DNA of 64,000 nucleotides from Marixanthomonas sp963974425 (GCF_963974425.1 NZ_CAXBCK010000011.1:16774-80773); one strand, 5' to 3'. Positions 43,296 through 53,740 are shown, counted from the first letter of the stretch. Made by a program: numbers and translations. Notes: a model not told the origin generated them from the sequence alone.

Positions 43296-46200
43296 TTACT
43301 TTTTTTCTAACCACTTTCTTGCATTTACAAATGCTTCTAACCAAGGAGAAACTTCATCGGTACGGTCTTTTGGGTAGTGTGCCCAGTTCCATGGGAAGGT
43401 AGAGCGTTCTAAGTGCGGCATCATTACCAAATGTCTTCCAGTTTCATCGGTCATCATGGCTGTATTAAAGTCACTTCCATTCGGGTTTGCTGGGAATGTT
43501 TCGTACCCATATTTTCCAACAATTTTATAGTTGTCTTCGCTAAGTGGGAAACTGAATTTTCCTTCTCCGTGAGCAGCCCAAATTCCTAAAGTACTTCCAG
43601 CTAATGAAGATAACATCACTGAGTTGTTTTCTTGAATAGTTACCGAGGTAAAGTTACATTCAAATTTGCCGGTATCGTTGTGCAACATTTTTGGTTTTTC
43701 GTCGTGGTTTGGCGTCATCAAGCCAAGTTCGATAAACAATTGGCAACCATTACAAACACCTAATGAAAGCGTATCGTCTTTTGCAAAGAAATCTTTTAAG
43801 GCTTTATTGGCTTTTTCGTTGTATGAAAATGCTCCGGCCCAACCTTTGGCGCTTCCTAACACATCACTATTTGAGAATCCTCCTACGGCCGCAATTAGCT
43901 TAATATCTTCTAGTGTTTCACGACCTTCAATTAAATCGGTCATATGGACATCTTTTACATCAAAACCAGCTAAATATAGCGCATTTGCCATTTCACGTTC
44001 ACTGTTACTCCCTTTTTCACGAAGGATGGCAGCTTTAATTCTTGGTTTTTCAGAAGAAATTTGTGGTAACGTTCCGTCAAAATGCTTCGGAAATGTAAAC
44101 TGAAGTGGTTGTTTCTTATAATTGTCAAAACGTTCTTGCGCTTTATTTTTTCCGCTTTGCTTTTCGTCTAACAAATGCGAAGTTTTATACCAAACATCGC
44201 GCATTTCTGGAATGTTGAAGTTTAAAACATCATCGTTAAATTGAATTTCTAACGTTTCAGTAGTAGAAACAGTTCCAATTTTGATATAGTCAACGTTTGC
44301 TGAGGCGAATGTTTCTTCAATAATTTTATCTTCTGAAACTTGGATAACCACACCGCAGTTTTCAGAAAATAATACTTTTACTAAATCATCTCCTAATTCT
44401 GAAAGATTTAGATTCGCTCCCAAATTAGTATCGGCAAAGCACATTTCTAGTAAGGTGGTAATTAAACCTCCGGAAGCTACATCGTGTCCTGCGGCGATTT
44501 TTTCTTCAGAAATTAAATTTTGAAGCGTATTGAAAACCGTTTTTACATATTCGGCACTTTTAACGGTAGGAACTTCGCTTCCCACAGTATTCAATATTTG
44601 TGCAAATGACGAACCTCCTAATTTATAATCATCTTGAGAGAAGTTGATGTAGTAGATACTTCCGGCGTTTTTCTGAAGAACTGGCTCTACTGTTTTTTTA
44701 ATATCCTTACTATGTCCTGCAGCCGAAATAATAACTGTTCCTGGTGAAATAACTTCTTCATTTTTATATTTCTGCTTCATGGAAAGCGAATCCTTTCCAG
44801 TAGGAACATTGATTCCTAAGTCAATTGAAAATTCAGAAACACCTTCAACTGCTTTGTATAAACGAGCATCTTCACCTTCATTATTACAAGGCCACATCCA
44901 ATTTGCAGATAGCGATACGCTTTTTAAGCCTTCTTCTAGCGGCGTCCAAACAATATTGGTAAGTGCTTCGGTAATCGAATTACGAGAACCTGCAACAGGA
45001 TCTACTAACCCAGAAATAGGAGAATGCCCAATGGAAGTGGCAACACCTTCTTTTCCGTTGTAATCTAGCGCCATAACACCACAATTGTTAAGTGGTAATT
45101 GTAATGGTCCGGCACATTGTTGTTTGGCTACTTTTCCACCCACACAGCGGTCCACCTTGTTAGTAAGCCAATCTTTACAACCTACTGCTTCTAATTGTAA
45201 AACTTGCTCTACATAACTTTGAATGTCTGCAGCTTGATATTTAGGATTTTTATAATTTCTAGGTATTGATTTATCTTTTAAAACGGTTTTAGGAGAACTG
45301 CCAAACATATCGGCAAGTTCAAAATCCATTGGTTTCTCACCGGTTGTTTCACTTTCAAAAGTAAAGCGATAATCGCCTGTAACATCACCAACTTCGTACA
45401 TTGGTGAGCGTTCTCTATCTGAAACCCTTTTTAGTTTTTCAATATCTTGGTCGCCAATTACAAGGCCCATACGTTCTTGCGATTCGTTGCCTATAATTTC
45501 TTTTGCTGAAAGGGTAGGGTCGCCAACAGGTAATTTGTCTAAATCTATTTTACCACCGGTTTCTTCTACCAATTCACTAAGACAGTTGAGGTGACCACCT
45601 GCTCCGTGATCGTGAATAGAAACGATTGGATTTGTTTCACTCTCTACCATGCCACGAACAGCATTCGCCGCTCTTTTTTGCATTTCAGGATTACTACGTT
45701 GAATGGCGTTTAGTTCAATTCCGCTTTCAAACGCTCCAGTATCTGCTGAAGAAACAGCAGCGCCACCCATACCAATTCGGTAGTTTTCACCACCTAAGAT
45801 TACTATTTTATCTCCTTTTTTAGGGATGTCTTTTATGGCTTGATTAGCTTTCCCGTATCCAACGCCTCCAGCTAACATAATTACTTTATCATAGCCTAGT
45901 TTACGTGCTTCCTCTTCGTGTTCAAAAGTTAGAACTGAACCAGCAATTAAGGGTTGACCAAATTTGTTTCCAAAGTCTGAAGCACCATTACTAGCTTTAA
46001 TAAGAATATCTAAAGGCGTTTGGTAGAGCCAATCGCGTTCTTCTACTGCTTTTTCCCAAGGACGGGAATCGTTTAATCGGGAATAAGAAGTCATATACAC
46101 CGCAGTTCCGGCTAAAGGCAAAGATCCTTTGCCGCCTGCTAAACGGTCTCTAATTTCGCCACCACTTCCAGTTGCAGCACCGTTAAAAGGCTCGACTGTA

Positions 46201-46967
46201 GTAGGAAAGTTATGTGTTTCAGCTTTTATAGAAATAACGCTATCAAATTCAGAATTCTGATAAAAATCTGGTTTATCAGGAGATTTAGGAGCAAACTGTA
46301 TGGCTTTAGGACCTTTTACAAAAGCAACATTATCTTTATAAGCCGAAACAATTGTATTCGGGTTTTTTTCAGATGTTTTTTTAATTAGCTTAAATAGAGA
46401 AGAGGGCATTTCTTTTCCGTCAATTTCGAAGGTGCCATTAAAGATTTTATGACGGCAATGTTCACTATTTACTTGGCTGAATCCGAAGACCTCACTATCA
46501 GTCAATTTTCTTTTTAACTTTGTAGATAAGTTCTCTAAATAAACAACTTCTTCTTTATTAAGTGCTAATCCTTCTGCTTCATTAAAAGCAGCAATATCAT
46601 CAATTTCTTTTATTGCTTCCGGTTTAATATCAATTGTAAATATATCTTGATCTAGATCGTTATATTTTTGAGACAACATTGGGTCGAAATCTGAAAAATC
46701 AACGGCAACCTTAGTAAACTCTTCAATACGAACAATTCCCTCAACCCCCATATTTTGTGTAATCTCAACTGCATTCGTACTCCACGGAGTAATCATAGCT
46801 GCTCTAGGGCCAATAAAAGCTCCTGAGAGTTTTTGGTTTGGCTTTATTTTAGAAGAATCAGGTATTGCGAAAAGCCATTTCAACTTTTCAATAGCTGTTT
46901 CCGAAAGGTTATTCGAAGTTTGTACTGCGTAAACAGTTTGGCTTGGAGACGAAAAATAATGAATCAT
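43296..46967 (-). CDS. purL: Phosphoribosylformylglycinamidine synthase
   Basis: A 1223-residue single-chain FGAR amidotransferase, the fourth step of purine synthesis. The large form fuses the PurS-like N-terminus, two ATP-grasp-like AIRS halves (ETHNFPTTVEPFNGAATGSGGEIRD and DHGAGGHLNCLSELVEETGG are clear) and a C-terminal class I glutaminase with nucleophile Cys near 1067 (LGVCNGCQLF). Length agrees with the proteobacterial-type PurL. Monocistronic; divergent from the T9SS endonuclease gene. No riboswitch is visible in its leader. Confidence 0.97.
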   Translation of the reverse strand: MIHYFSSPSQTVYAVQTSNNLSETAIEKLKWLFAIPDSSKIKPNQKLSGAFIGPRAAMITPWSTNAVEITQNMGVEGIVRIEEFTKVAVDFSDFDPMLSQKYNDLDQDIFTIDIKPEAIKEIDDIAAFNEAEGLALNKEEVVYLENLSTKLKRKLTDSEVFGFSQVNSEHCRHKIFNGTFEIDGKEMPSSLFKLIKKTSEKNPNTIVSAYKDNVAFVKGPKAIQFAPKSPDKPDFYQNSEFDSVISIKAETHNFPTTVEPFNGAATGSGGEIRDRLAGGKGSLPLAGTAVYMTSYSRLNDSRPWEKAVEERDWLYQTPLDILIKASNGASDFGNKFGQPLIAGSVLTFEHEEEARKLGYDKVIMLAGGVGYGKANQAIKDIPKKGDKIVILGGENYRIGMGGAAVSSADTGAFESGIELNAIQRSNPEMQKRAANAVRGMVESETNPIVSIHDHGAGGHLNCLSELVEETGGKIDLDKLPVGDPTLSAKEIIGNESQERMGLVIGDQDIEKLKRVSDRERSPMYEVGDVTGDYRFTFESETTGEKPMDFELADMFGSSPKTVLKDKSIPRNYKNPKYQAADIQSYVEQVLQLEAVGCKDWLTNKVDRCVGGKVAKQQCAGPLQLPLNNCGVMALDYNGKEGVATSIGHSPISGLVDPVAGSRNSITEALTNIVWTPLEEGLKSVSLSANWMWPCNNEGEDARLYKAVEGVSEFSIDLGINVPTGKDSLSMKQKYKNEEVISPGTVIISAAGHSKDIKKTVEPVLQKNAGSIYYINFSQDDYKLGGSSFAQILNTVGSEVPTVKSAEYVKTVFNTLQNLISEEKIAAGHDVASGGLITTLLEMCFADTNLGANLNLSELGDDLVKVLFSENCGVVIQVSEDKIIEETFASANVDYIKIGTVSTTETLEIQFNDDVLNFNIPEMRDVWYKTSHLLDEKQSGKNKAQERFDNYKKQPLQFTFPKHFDGTLPQISSEKPRIKAAILREKGSNSEREMANALYLAGFDVKDVHMTDLIEGRETLEDIKLIAAVGGFSNSDVLGSAKGWAGAFSYNEKANKALKDFFAKDDTLSLGVCNGCQLFIELGLMTPNHDEKPKMLHNDTGKFECNFTSVTIQENNSVMLSSLAGSTLGIWAAHGEGKFSFPLSEDNYKIVGKYGYETFPANPNGSDFNTAMMTDETGRHLVMMPHLERSTFPWNWAHYPKDRTDEVSPWLEAFVNARKWLEKK

Positions 46968-46998
46968 GGTGGTTGTGTTGTTCCGTTTTTTAAAAGCA

Positions 46999-47006
46999 CA
47001 AATTTA
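46999..47006 (-). promoter_or_regulatory. -7 promoter element of purL
   Basis: TAAATTTG on the minus strand, a match to TANNTTTG, 31 bp before the purL ATG. The -33 region is not convincing. Confidence 0.45.
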
Positions 47007-47138
47007 CGGTAATTCTTGCGAAAGGCTACTACAATTTTAATGTGTTATACACATGGTTTTCAACTAATTTTTCACAAATTCATTTATTATATTATTGTTA
47101 CCTTGTACATACACCGTTTTTTACAAGATTGTAAATAG

Positions 47139-47146
47139 TATTTTTG
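47139..47146 (+). promoter_or_regulatory. -7 promoter element of the secreted endonuclease gene
   Basis: TATTTTTG fits TANNTTTG, 18 bp upstream of the ATG at 47165. Confidence 0.4.
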
Positions 47147-47164
47147 ACAAAATATTAAACTTTT

Positions 47165-49126
47165 ATGAAGAATTTTTACCCCCTTTTTGTTTTTATGTTT
47201 TTTATAGTTTCTTCAAATGCTCAAGTTGTTGTAAACGAATTTGATACCGATACCGAAGGTCAAGATTTTAAAGAGTTTGTTGAATTGAAATCAGACATCC
47301 CAAATACGAATTTAGACGATTACGTTTTGGTTTTTTTTAATGGTTCGGAAAGTGGGGCAGATAGTAGTTATTTGGCTTTTGATTTAGATGGGTTTTCAAC
47401 CGATGTTAATGGCATACTTGTTATAGGAAGTAGCACTGTTTCGCCAGTTCCGGAGTTTTTAATTCCACCAGCTATTATTCAAAATGGTCCTGATGCTGTT
47501 GCTATTTATCAAGGAAGTGCAGATGATTTTCCGGAAGGTACTTTGGCAACCACCACCAATCTAATAGATGCTTTAGCGTATGATACTAATGATGCAGATG
47601 ATACGGTTTTATTAAGCCTATTAGGTCTAACCGAACAAATAAATGAAGGAGAGAATGGAAATCAAACTACTGAATCTATTCAAAGAAATAATGATGGCAG
47701 CTACACTGTAACTACGCCAACTCCCGGTGCATTAAATGATGGAAGTGGGATTGACCTAAACGGGGTTTCTTTTACTACAGACCTACAAGAATATAGTGAA
47801 GGGGATGCCATGACAATTACCTTTACTACGGAAGAAGCTGTAACGAGTGATTTAAATTTCATTTTTACATTAGAAAACGAAACATTTACAACTGAAGATT
47901 ATACAGGAAATACATCTGTTTTTATTCCTACAGGAACAAGTGAGGCAAGTGTACAAATTCAATTTATAAAAGATGGAGTAAATGACGGTGATGAGTTTGC
48001 CGAAATAGATATACAAACATTGCCACAGGAATATAACCGACTTACCGATAATGTAGAAGTATTGGTCATAGACTTAGATTTTACAATGGCTCAATGGGGA
48101 ACACCATTAGACCCAACATATGGTTTTGTTGAAAGCACAGAGCCAGAAGATTATTACAATTCAATTGGCGGATTAGCCGATAATGAATTGAGACAAGCTA
48201 TACAGGATGTAGTTGCAGATCCCGAAACAGTGCGCACCCAGACTTATGCCGATGCCATAGACATTTTAAAAAGCGCCGATCAAAGCCCGGAGAACAGCAA
48301 TGAAGTTTGGTTGTTGTATACTGAACAATCCCGCCCAAAAATCGACTTTCAAAATTTAGGAGGAAGTAACATAGGCAAATGGAACCGAGAACATACGTAT
48401 CCCCGCTCTCGAGGAGGTTTTTATGAGTTAGAAGAGGATGAGGTTGCCGATGGAATGAATATTTTTATTGAAACCAATGCAGATTCGCTACGTCACGGAA
48501 TTTCTGATGCTCATGCATTGCGTGCAGCCGATGGACCTGAAAATAGTTCGAGGGGAAATCAAGATTATGGTGAATATAATGGTCCCACAGGGAATTTGGG
48601 CAGCTTTAAAGGTGATGTAGCTCGCGCCGTGCTTTTTATGGCTGTTCGTTATAATGATTTGGAAGTGGTAAATGGTAACCCTGAAAACACGACAGTAGGG
48701 GAGTTAGGAGATTTGCAGACACTACTAGAATGGCACAGAAACGATCCGCCAGACGATTTTGAAATGAATCGTAATAATATAGTCTATACTTGGCAAAAAA
48801 ATCGTAACCCTTTTATTGATAGACCTATTTTGGTTGAACATATATGGGGAGATCTGCAAGGTGAAACTTATTTTCCACCACTTTCAATTGAAGAAAATAA
48901 TATTTCTGAAATAGTGCTGTACCCAAATCCAGTTTCCAAAGTGTTAAATATTCAAGGAGTTTCTAATAAAACCGAAATCAATATTTTTTCCATGATTGGG
49001 AAAGAGATGTTGAACAAAACAATTTCTCAAGATACATCCATACCTTTAATATTTCAATCTGGAACATACATTGTGGTTATGGTGTCAAGCAAGCAAACAA
49101 GGGTAAAACATATAATTATTAAATAA
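47165..49126 (+). CDS. Secreted endonuclease I family protein with lamin-tail and T9SS domains
   Basis: A 653-residue exported nuclease: signal peptide ending SSNAQ; lamin-tail domain (about 20-130, VVVNEFDTDTEGQDFKEFVEL); a CalX-beta/acidic beta region (about 200-310); endonuclease I domain (about 340-565) with NREHTYPRS near 407, DAHALRAADG and KGDVARAVLFMAVRYN, the beta-beta-alpha metal finger type. A T9SS sorting domain (LYPNPVSKVLNIQ) ends it. It probably cleaves extracellular DNA for nutrient use or defence against eDNA. A second endonuclease I lies at 52692-53732. Confidence 0.92.
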   Translation: MKNFYPLFVFMFFIVSSNAQVVVNEFDTDTEGQDFKEFVELKSDIPNTNLDDYVLVFFNGSESGADSSYLAFDLDGFSTDVNGILVIGSSTVSPVPEFLIPPAIIQNGPDAVAIYQGSADDFPEGTLATTTNLIDALAYDTNDADDTVLLSLLGLTEQINEGENGNQTTESIQRNNDGSYTVTTPTPGALNDGSGIDLNGVSFTTDLQEYSEGDAMTITFTTEEAVTSDLNFIFTLENETFTTEDYTGNTSVFIPTGTSEASVQIQFIKDGVNDGDEFAEIDIQTLPQEYNRLTDNVEVLVIDLDFTMAQWGTPLDPTYGFVESTEPEDYYNSIGGLADNELRQAIQDVVADPETVRTQTYADAIDILKSADQSPENSNEVWLLYTEQSRPKIDFQNLGGSNIGKWNREHTYPRSRGGFYELEEDEVADGMNIFIETNADSLRHGISDAHALRAADGPENSSRGNQDYGEYNGPTGNLGSFKGDVARAVLFMAVRYNDLEVVNGNPENTTVGELGDLQTLLEWHRNDPPDDFEMNRNNIVYTWQKNRNPFIDRPILVEHIWGDLQGETYFPPLSIEENNISEIVLYPNPVSKVLNIQGVSNKTEINIFSMIGKEMLNKTISQDTSIPLIFQSGTYIVVMVSSKQTRVKHIIIK

Positions 49127-49236
49127 GCATTGAACTTCTTAAAATCCTTTCAAAAAATAAATGCTTAGCGGAACTTGTTTTATTCTATTTTCTTGATTAT
49201 ATTATACTTAGCAATATGAAATCCGAGTTAAATTAC

Positions 49237-49266
49237 CTATTCCTACTGATTTAATAGGTTTTTAAA
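49237..49266 (+). terminator. Weak terminator after the secreted endonuclease gene
   Basis: ACCTATT and AATAGGT pair around an 11-nt loop and are followed by TTTT. The stem is short. Confidence 0.4.
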
Positions 49267-49327
49267 TTATATTTTTTATGTTATATTGCGCAGACTATTA
49301 AGATTTAACGTTTTTAATTAAAAAAGT

Positions 49328-52246
49328 ATGAAAAAAAACTATTTACTATTAATGCTTAGCTTTTTGTGCTTAGCAACCGTATTTGGGCAGGAGAAATTCC
49401 CCCCAGAAGAAGTAATAACAGGAACTTTTCTTGGTAAAACGATGCCATTAAGAGATTTTCCAACAATTCAACCAGGTGAAAATAGAGGTGAAAGTGTTGA
49501 AGTGATGGTGCCTAATGACTCTAGGACACCTATGGAACATGTAGAGACAAGCACCCTTATAAACAATTTACAAACTGAAAAAGGAAAAATTGTAACTAGA
49601 GATATTGAACAAAATTTTATTGGTGCATCAGCGTCTGAATCTGGATTTTTTCCACCAGATGCTACTGGAGCAGTAGGTCCAAATCATTATGTTCACTCGG
49701 TAAACTCATTAGTGAAAATTTTTGACAAATCAGGTAATATCGAAGTAGGTCCAGTTAGTTTAAGTGCATTTTTAGGTATTAACTCAAATGCTGGTGATCC
49801 CATAGTTATGTATGATCAATTGGCAGATCGTTGGGTAGTAAGTGAATTTGGTTCATTGAACAACTCATTAGCTATTGGTGTTTCAGAAACAAATGATCCA
49901 ACAGGTGCTTATAATGTATACCAATATGTTTTTAGTGGTTTTCCAGATTATCCAAAATATGGATTGTGGCATGATGGCTATTATGGTACCGTTAATTTAA
50001 ATGGACAGACGACTCAAGGATTTGTAATGGAGCGTGATGAAATGTTAGCAGGTGGACCTGACCCTCAGATATTGATTTTTAATTTACCACAAATTGTAGT
50101 AAACCCTAATCAAGTTAAAAGTCCAGGCGCTGTTAGTTTACTAGGTACAGATATAGATACGTCAACACCAGGTTATATTACGTATTTGCAAGATGATGGA
50201 TGGACAGGTTCAATACCTTTCGACCACCTTAAAGTTTGGGAAATTGACGTAGACTGGAGCAACACAGGGAACTCTACTATTTCACAACCTCTAGAAATTC
50301 CAACTGATCCTTTTGATGCAGGCGAACTTTTTGGTAACGGAAACGGAGCTATCCGTCAGCCAGGTACTAGTCAACGATTAGCTGGACACGGAGGAATTAT
50401 TTCATTCCCAACTCATTACCGTTCTTTTGGTAGTTACAACTCTTGGTTAATCACATTTAATACGTTTATTGATAATAACGAAACTGGAGGAATTCGTTGG
50501 ATCGAATTAAGAAATGATGGTTCTAGTGATTGGTCTATTTTCCAAGAAGGTACTTACTCTATTGCAGATGGTCATAGCCGTTTAATGAGTAGTGCTGCAA
50601 TGGACGCCGCAGGTAACATTGGAATGGCTTATACAACTGCCAGTGAAAATTTACCAGTTTCTCTACGTTATACTGGTAGGTTTAATGGAGATCCGTTAGG
50701 AGAAATGACTGTAGAAGAAACGACTATCATTGATGGTCCAGGAGTTCGTAACAATTCTAACAGGTATGGTGATTATTCTCATATGTCTTTAGATCCTAAT
50801 GACTTTACTTTTTGGTTTACTTCAGATTATTTTTCTTCTACAAATCAATGGAGAACTCAAATAGCATCATATGGCTTAAGTGGAGGCTTTGCCACAGATA
50901 TAGGAGCAACTTCTATTAATGAACCTGAAGATGGTGTTTTAACTACTACTGAATCAGTAGAGGTTACCATTAGAAACTTTGGATCTGATCCTCAAAGTGG
51001 GTTTCCATTAGAACTTTATTTAGATGGAAGTTTAGTTGCAACCGAAGTTTTTTCAGGAACAATAAACTCTAATGAAATAGGGACATATACTTTCAACGAA
51101 ACATTAGATCTTTCAACCCAGTCACAAACCTATACTATAGAAGTTGCTACAGATTTGTCTGGAGATGAATTTGAAAATAATGATAGAGTTTCTAAAGACG
51201 TAACAAATATATTTGCTGCAGATGTTGGAGCGTTGGCAATTACTTCTCCAGAAACTGGAAATGGTTTGGGAATGCAAACTGTTACTATTGAAATTCAAAA
51301 TTATGGTGCCAATTCACAATCTAATTTCGATGTTCAATACAGCGTTGATGGTGGAACACCAGTAGTAGAAACTTTTACAGGAACTATTGAGACTGGAGAA
51401 ACTACTAGCTTTGACTTTGCAGAACAAATAAATTTCACAGAATTGAAGGAATATGAAATAACTGCTTCTACTAACTTATCTGGTGATGAGCAAGCTTCAA
51501 ACGATTCCGTAACAATTATTATCGAAAACTTAATTTGCCAGCCAGATCTATTCTGTGCTCTTGGTGATGGTTTCGAATTGGTTTCAATTGCAGAAATAAA
51601 TAACGTTTCAGGTTGTGAAGGTTATGGTGACTTTAGAAGTCAAATAGCAAATCTTGCTCAAGGAAGTACAAATGATATTACTCTTACAACTGGTTTTGGA
51701 AGTCAAAACGTAAAAGTATGGATAGATTTTAATGATGACTTTGTATTTTCAGGTAACGAAGTAGTAGTTCCTAATTTCGAAATTGCACCTGGTGAAACTG
51801 GAGGGACTTATACCGAAACTTTAGACTTGATTATTCCTTCAGATGCTGCTCTTGGAGAGCATATTATGAGGGTGAGAAGTAACAGAAACTCTGCTGTTCC
51901 TAATGGGTGTATTGATGATGGTCTTGGAGAAGTAGAAGATTACACGGTGAACATAGGAGATCTTGGTGTAAATGATTTTAAAATTTCAGACTCTGAATTA
52001 ATCGTTACTACATTAGGAAACAATAAATATGATGTTGCATTGACTACAACTTTTGAAGGTGGTGTTTATCTATCAATTTTTAATACTCTTGGACAGGAAA
52101 TAGCGATGAATAAGACCGTTAGTAAAGAAGGAAATACTTATAAAGCTTCTTTAGATATGTCTAATGTTTCAAGTGGTGTTTATATACTTAGAATGGGTGG
52201 ACAAACTACTACTAGTTATAAAACAGCACGTATTATTGTTGAGTAA
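49328..52246 (+). CDS. T9SS cargo protein with CARDB and GEVED domains
   Basis: A 972-residue exported protein: signal peptide (MKKNYLLLMLSFLCLATVFG), a propeller-like N-terminal region (about 100-510), two CARDB-like adhesive modules (near 522-620 and 631-730, each with the ATD/AADVGA opening and INxGxxxxS pattern), a GEVED domain (about 790-875, VKVWIDFNDDFVFSGNEVV to DGLGEVEDYTV), and a T9SS sorting domain (about 885-972) containing IFNTLGQE. No catalytic residues recognised; probably cell-surface or matrix binding. The next small ORF looks like a copy of its sorting domain. Confidence 0.9.
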   Translation: MKKNYLLLMLSFLCLATVFGQEKFPPEEVITGTFLGKTMPLRDFPTIQPGENRGESVEVMVPNDSRTPMEHVETSTLINNLQTEKGKIVTRDIEQNFIGASASESGFFPPDATGAVGPNHYVHSVNSLVKIFDKSGNIEVGPVSLSAFLGINSNAGDPIVMYDQLADRWVVSEFGSLNNSLAIGVSETNDPTGAYNVYQYVFSGFPDYPKYGLWHDGYYGTVNLNGQTTQGFVMERDEMLAGGPDPQILIFNLPQIVVNPNQVKSPGAVSLLGTDIDTSTPGYITYLQDDGWTGSIPFDHLKVWEIDVDWSNTGNSTISQPLEIPTDPFDAGELFGNGNGAIRQPGTSQRLAGHGGIISFPTHYRSFGSYNSWLITFNTFIDNNETGGIRWIELRNDGSSDWSIFQEGTYSIADGHSRLMSSAAMDAAGNIGMAYTTASENLPVSLRYTGRFNGDPLGEMTVEETTIIDGPGVRNNSNRYGDYSHMSLDPNDFTFWFTSDYFSSTNQWRTQIASYGLSGGFATDIGATSINEPEDGVLTTTESVEVTIRNFGSDPQSGFPLELYLDGSLVATEVFSGTINSNEIGTYTFNETLDLSTQSQTYTIEVATDLSGDEFENNDRVSKDVTNIFAADVGALAITSPETGNGLGMQTVTIEIQNYGANSQSNFDVQYSVDGGTPVVETFTGTIETGETTSFDFAEQINFTELKEYEITASTNLSGDEQASNDSVTIIIENLICQPDLFCALGDGFELVSIAEINNVSGCEGYGDFRSQIANLAQGSTNDITLTTGFGSQNVKVWIDFNDDFVFSGNEVVVPNFEIAPGETGGTYTETLDLIIPSDAALGEHIMRVRSNRNSAVPNGCIDDGLGEVEDYTVNIGDLGVNDFKISDSELIVTTLGNNKYDVALTTTFEGGVYLSIFNTLGQEIAMNKTVSKEGNTYKASLDMSNVSSGVYILRMGGQTTTSYKTARIIVE

Positions 52247-52279
52247 TAAATGCTTTTTTAAAACTTAATATCTTTAATC

Positions 52280-52312
52280 AAAAACCTGTGAATTTTTTCA
52301 CAGGTTTTTTTG
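52280..52312 (+). terminator. Terminator of the CARDB/GEVED protein gene
   Basis: AAAACCTGTGAA and TTCACAGGTTTT pair around a T-rich loop, then TTT follows. Confidence 0.88.
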
Positions 52313-52385
52313 TGAAATCATTGAAATATATTTAAAGCCATGAATTTCATGAAACCGAGTATTAAACAGTTGTATTAATTTAATT

Positions 52386-52622
52386 ATGAATAGAAATGAG
52401 GGATATAACAATACCAGTTTATTATTTAACAGCACAACCGATTTTGGTGCATTTGATTATGAGATATTTAACACCTTAGGACAAAAAATAACTACTAATA
52501 TGGATAATAGCAGTAATGGCTATAAAGCTACTGTAAACCTTGCAAGCGTAGCTTTTGGTATGTACTTGGTTAAACTGTACAATAATGAATTTAATACTGT
52601 TAAACGTTTGGTTGTTCAGTAA
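52386..52622 (+). pseudogene. Orphan T9SS sorting-domain fragment
   Basis: A 78-codon ORF encoding little more than a T9SS C-terminal domain (YEIFNTLGQKI, NGYKATVNLASVAFGMYLVKL, KRLVVQ). It has no signal peptide, so it cannot be exported as such. It resembles the end of the preceding protein (IFNTLGQE, TYKASLDMSNVSSGVYILRM), suggesting a partial duplicate whose front was lost. It does have its own terminator. It could be expressed as a cytosolic fragment, but decay is the simpler reading. Confidence 0.7.
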
Positions 52623-52642
52623 AACAATCCCCTATTAACTAC

Positions 52643-52671
52643 AAAAAGCGTCCCAAAAGGACGCTTTTTAA
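52643..52671. terminator. Bidirectional terminator
   Basis: AAAAAGCGTCC-caaaa-GGACGCTTTTT; serves the orphan fragment (+) and the second endonuclease gene (-). Confidence 0.88.
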
Positions 52672-52691
52672 TTTTCAAATAATTGTAACGA

Positions 52692-53732
52692 TTACTCTAC
52701 AATAATTTTTTTAGTGATTCTTTTTTCTGAAGAAATAACTTGCAATAGATACATACCGCTTTTAAAACCTGACATGTTAATGAAATTTTCTTCTGTAGCT
52801 GTTTGCTCAAGTACTTTTCTGCCCATTAAATCAAAAAGCACATAGCTTTCTGCTTGAAAAGCTGTTGTTGATTGTACCCATATCTTTTCTGAAGTAGGGT
52901 TAGGATATACATTTATTGCATTAGCTGAAAAATCTTGAAAAGACAATAATCCCCAACGGTCTTCGGCTTGTGGGCCTCCCCAGATGATTGTTGCCAACAC
53001 GGGATTGTCTATAAATGGGTTTCTGTTACCGTAAATATTCTCTAAGTGTGGATTGCGCTGGTCCTCTAAATCACTTACAGGATCATCAACGTTCCATTGT
53101 AAAAATAGTTCAAGCATATCGGTACTACCCTGTGTAGCCCCATTTCCTACTAAAGAAGGTAAACAACGATCGCCATATCGTGTGTACATATACATCATAA
53201 TACGGGCTACATCGCCTTTCCATTCATCGCCAGGATACCAAGCACCGCTTACCGATCCAGCATTTCCACTCCCGGTGATAAATTTTTTATTGCCACGATT
53301 TCCATTGGCTTGCACATCAGATGGGCGCAAGTTATGGGGATCAGCTCCAATACCGACAGTATTATTGCCATTATTGGGCATAGGTGGATTGGCCAAGGAC
53401 CGCGGAAAAGTGTGCTCTCTATTATATTCACAATTTCCTCCTCCAAAATCGTCTTTATTGCGGCTCCTGTCCGTAGTGCAATTACCATCACTGTCATCAT
53501 ATCCGTAAATAAGCAACACATTGGAGTTGTTTGAAGGATCTTCGTCCGTAATTTTTACTACGTCCCTTATATCACCATAAGTAAAGGTGGTGTTATTAAT
53601 GTCAATTTTGTTTTGAAGCTCAAAATACAAATCCTGACCCGTTAAGGTGAGGTCAACATCATTATAATAAGATTGTTGCGCAAATGTAATTTCAGCAATA
53701 AATAGAAATGGGATAAGTAAAAATTTGTTCAT
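52692..53732 (-). CDS. Secreted endonuclease I family protein with T9SS domain
   Basis: A 346-residue exported nuclease: signal peptide ending TFAQQ; endonuclease I domain (about 30-260) with NREHTFPRS near 107, DPHNLRPSDV and KGDVARIMMYMYTRYGDR; T9SS sorting domain (about 275-346, VYPNPTSEKIWVQ to KIIVE). Shorter than its neighbour at 47165, lacking the lamin-tail and CalX-like parts. The catalytic motifs of both are intact, so two separately controlled extracellular nucleases are likely. It lies 8 bp downstream of the RNA methyltransferase gene on the same strand. Confidence 0.92.
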   Translation of the reverse strand: MNKFLLIPFLFIAEITFAQQSYYNDVDLTLTGQDLYFELQNKIDINNTTFTYGDIRDVVKITDEDPSNNSNVLLIYGYDDSDGNCTTDRSRNKDDFGGGNCEYNREHTFPRSLANPPMPNNGNNTVGIGADPHNLRPSDVQANGNRGNKKFITGSGNAGSVSGAWYPGDEWKGDVARIMMYMYTRYGDRCLPSLVGNGATQGSTDMLELFLQWNVDDPVSDLEDQRNPHLENIYGNRNPFIDNPVLATIIWGGPQAEDRWGLLSFQDFSANAINVYPNPTSEKIWVQSTTAFQAESYVLFDLMGRKVLEQTATEENFINMSGFKSGMYLLQVISSEKRITKKIIVE

Positions 53733-53740
53733 TTTGGAAT

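Noticed and set aside
43666..44103. 145-codon plus-strand ORF opposite purL
   Set aside because: Antisense shadow of a highly conserved enzyme; no motif or regulatory signal of its own.
46968..47164. Purine riboswitch upstream of purL
   Set aside because: The short leader has no recognisable purine aptamer core or terminator.
53053..53534. Plus-strand ORFs up to 151 codons opposite the second endonuclease
   Set aside because: They lie wholly within a gene with intact catalytic motifs; their translations show no domain and end arbitrarily.
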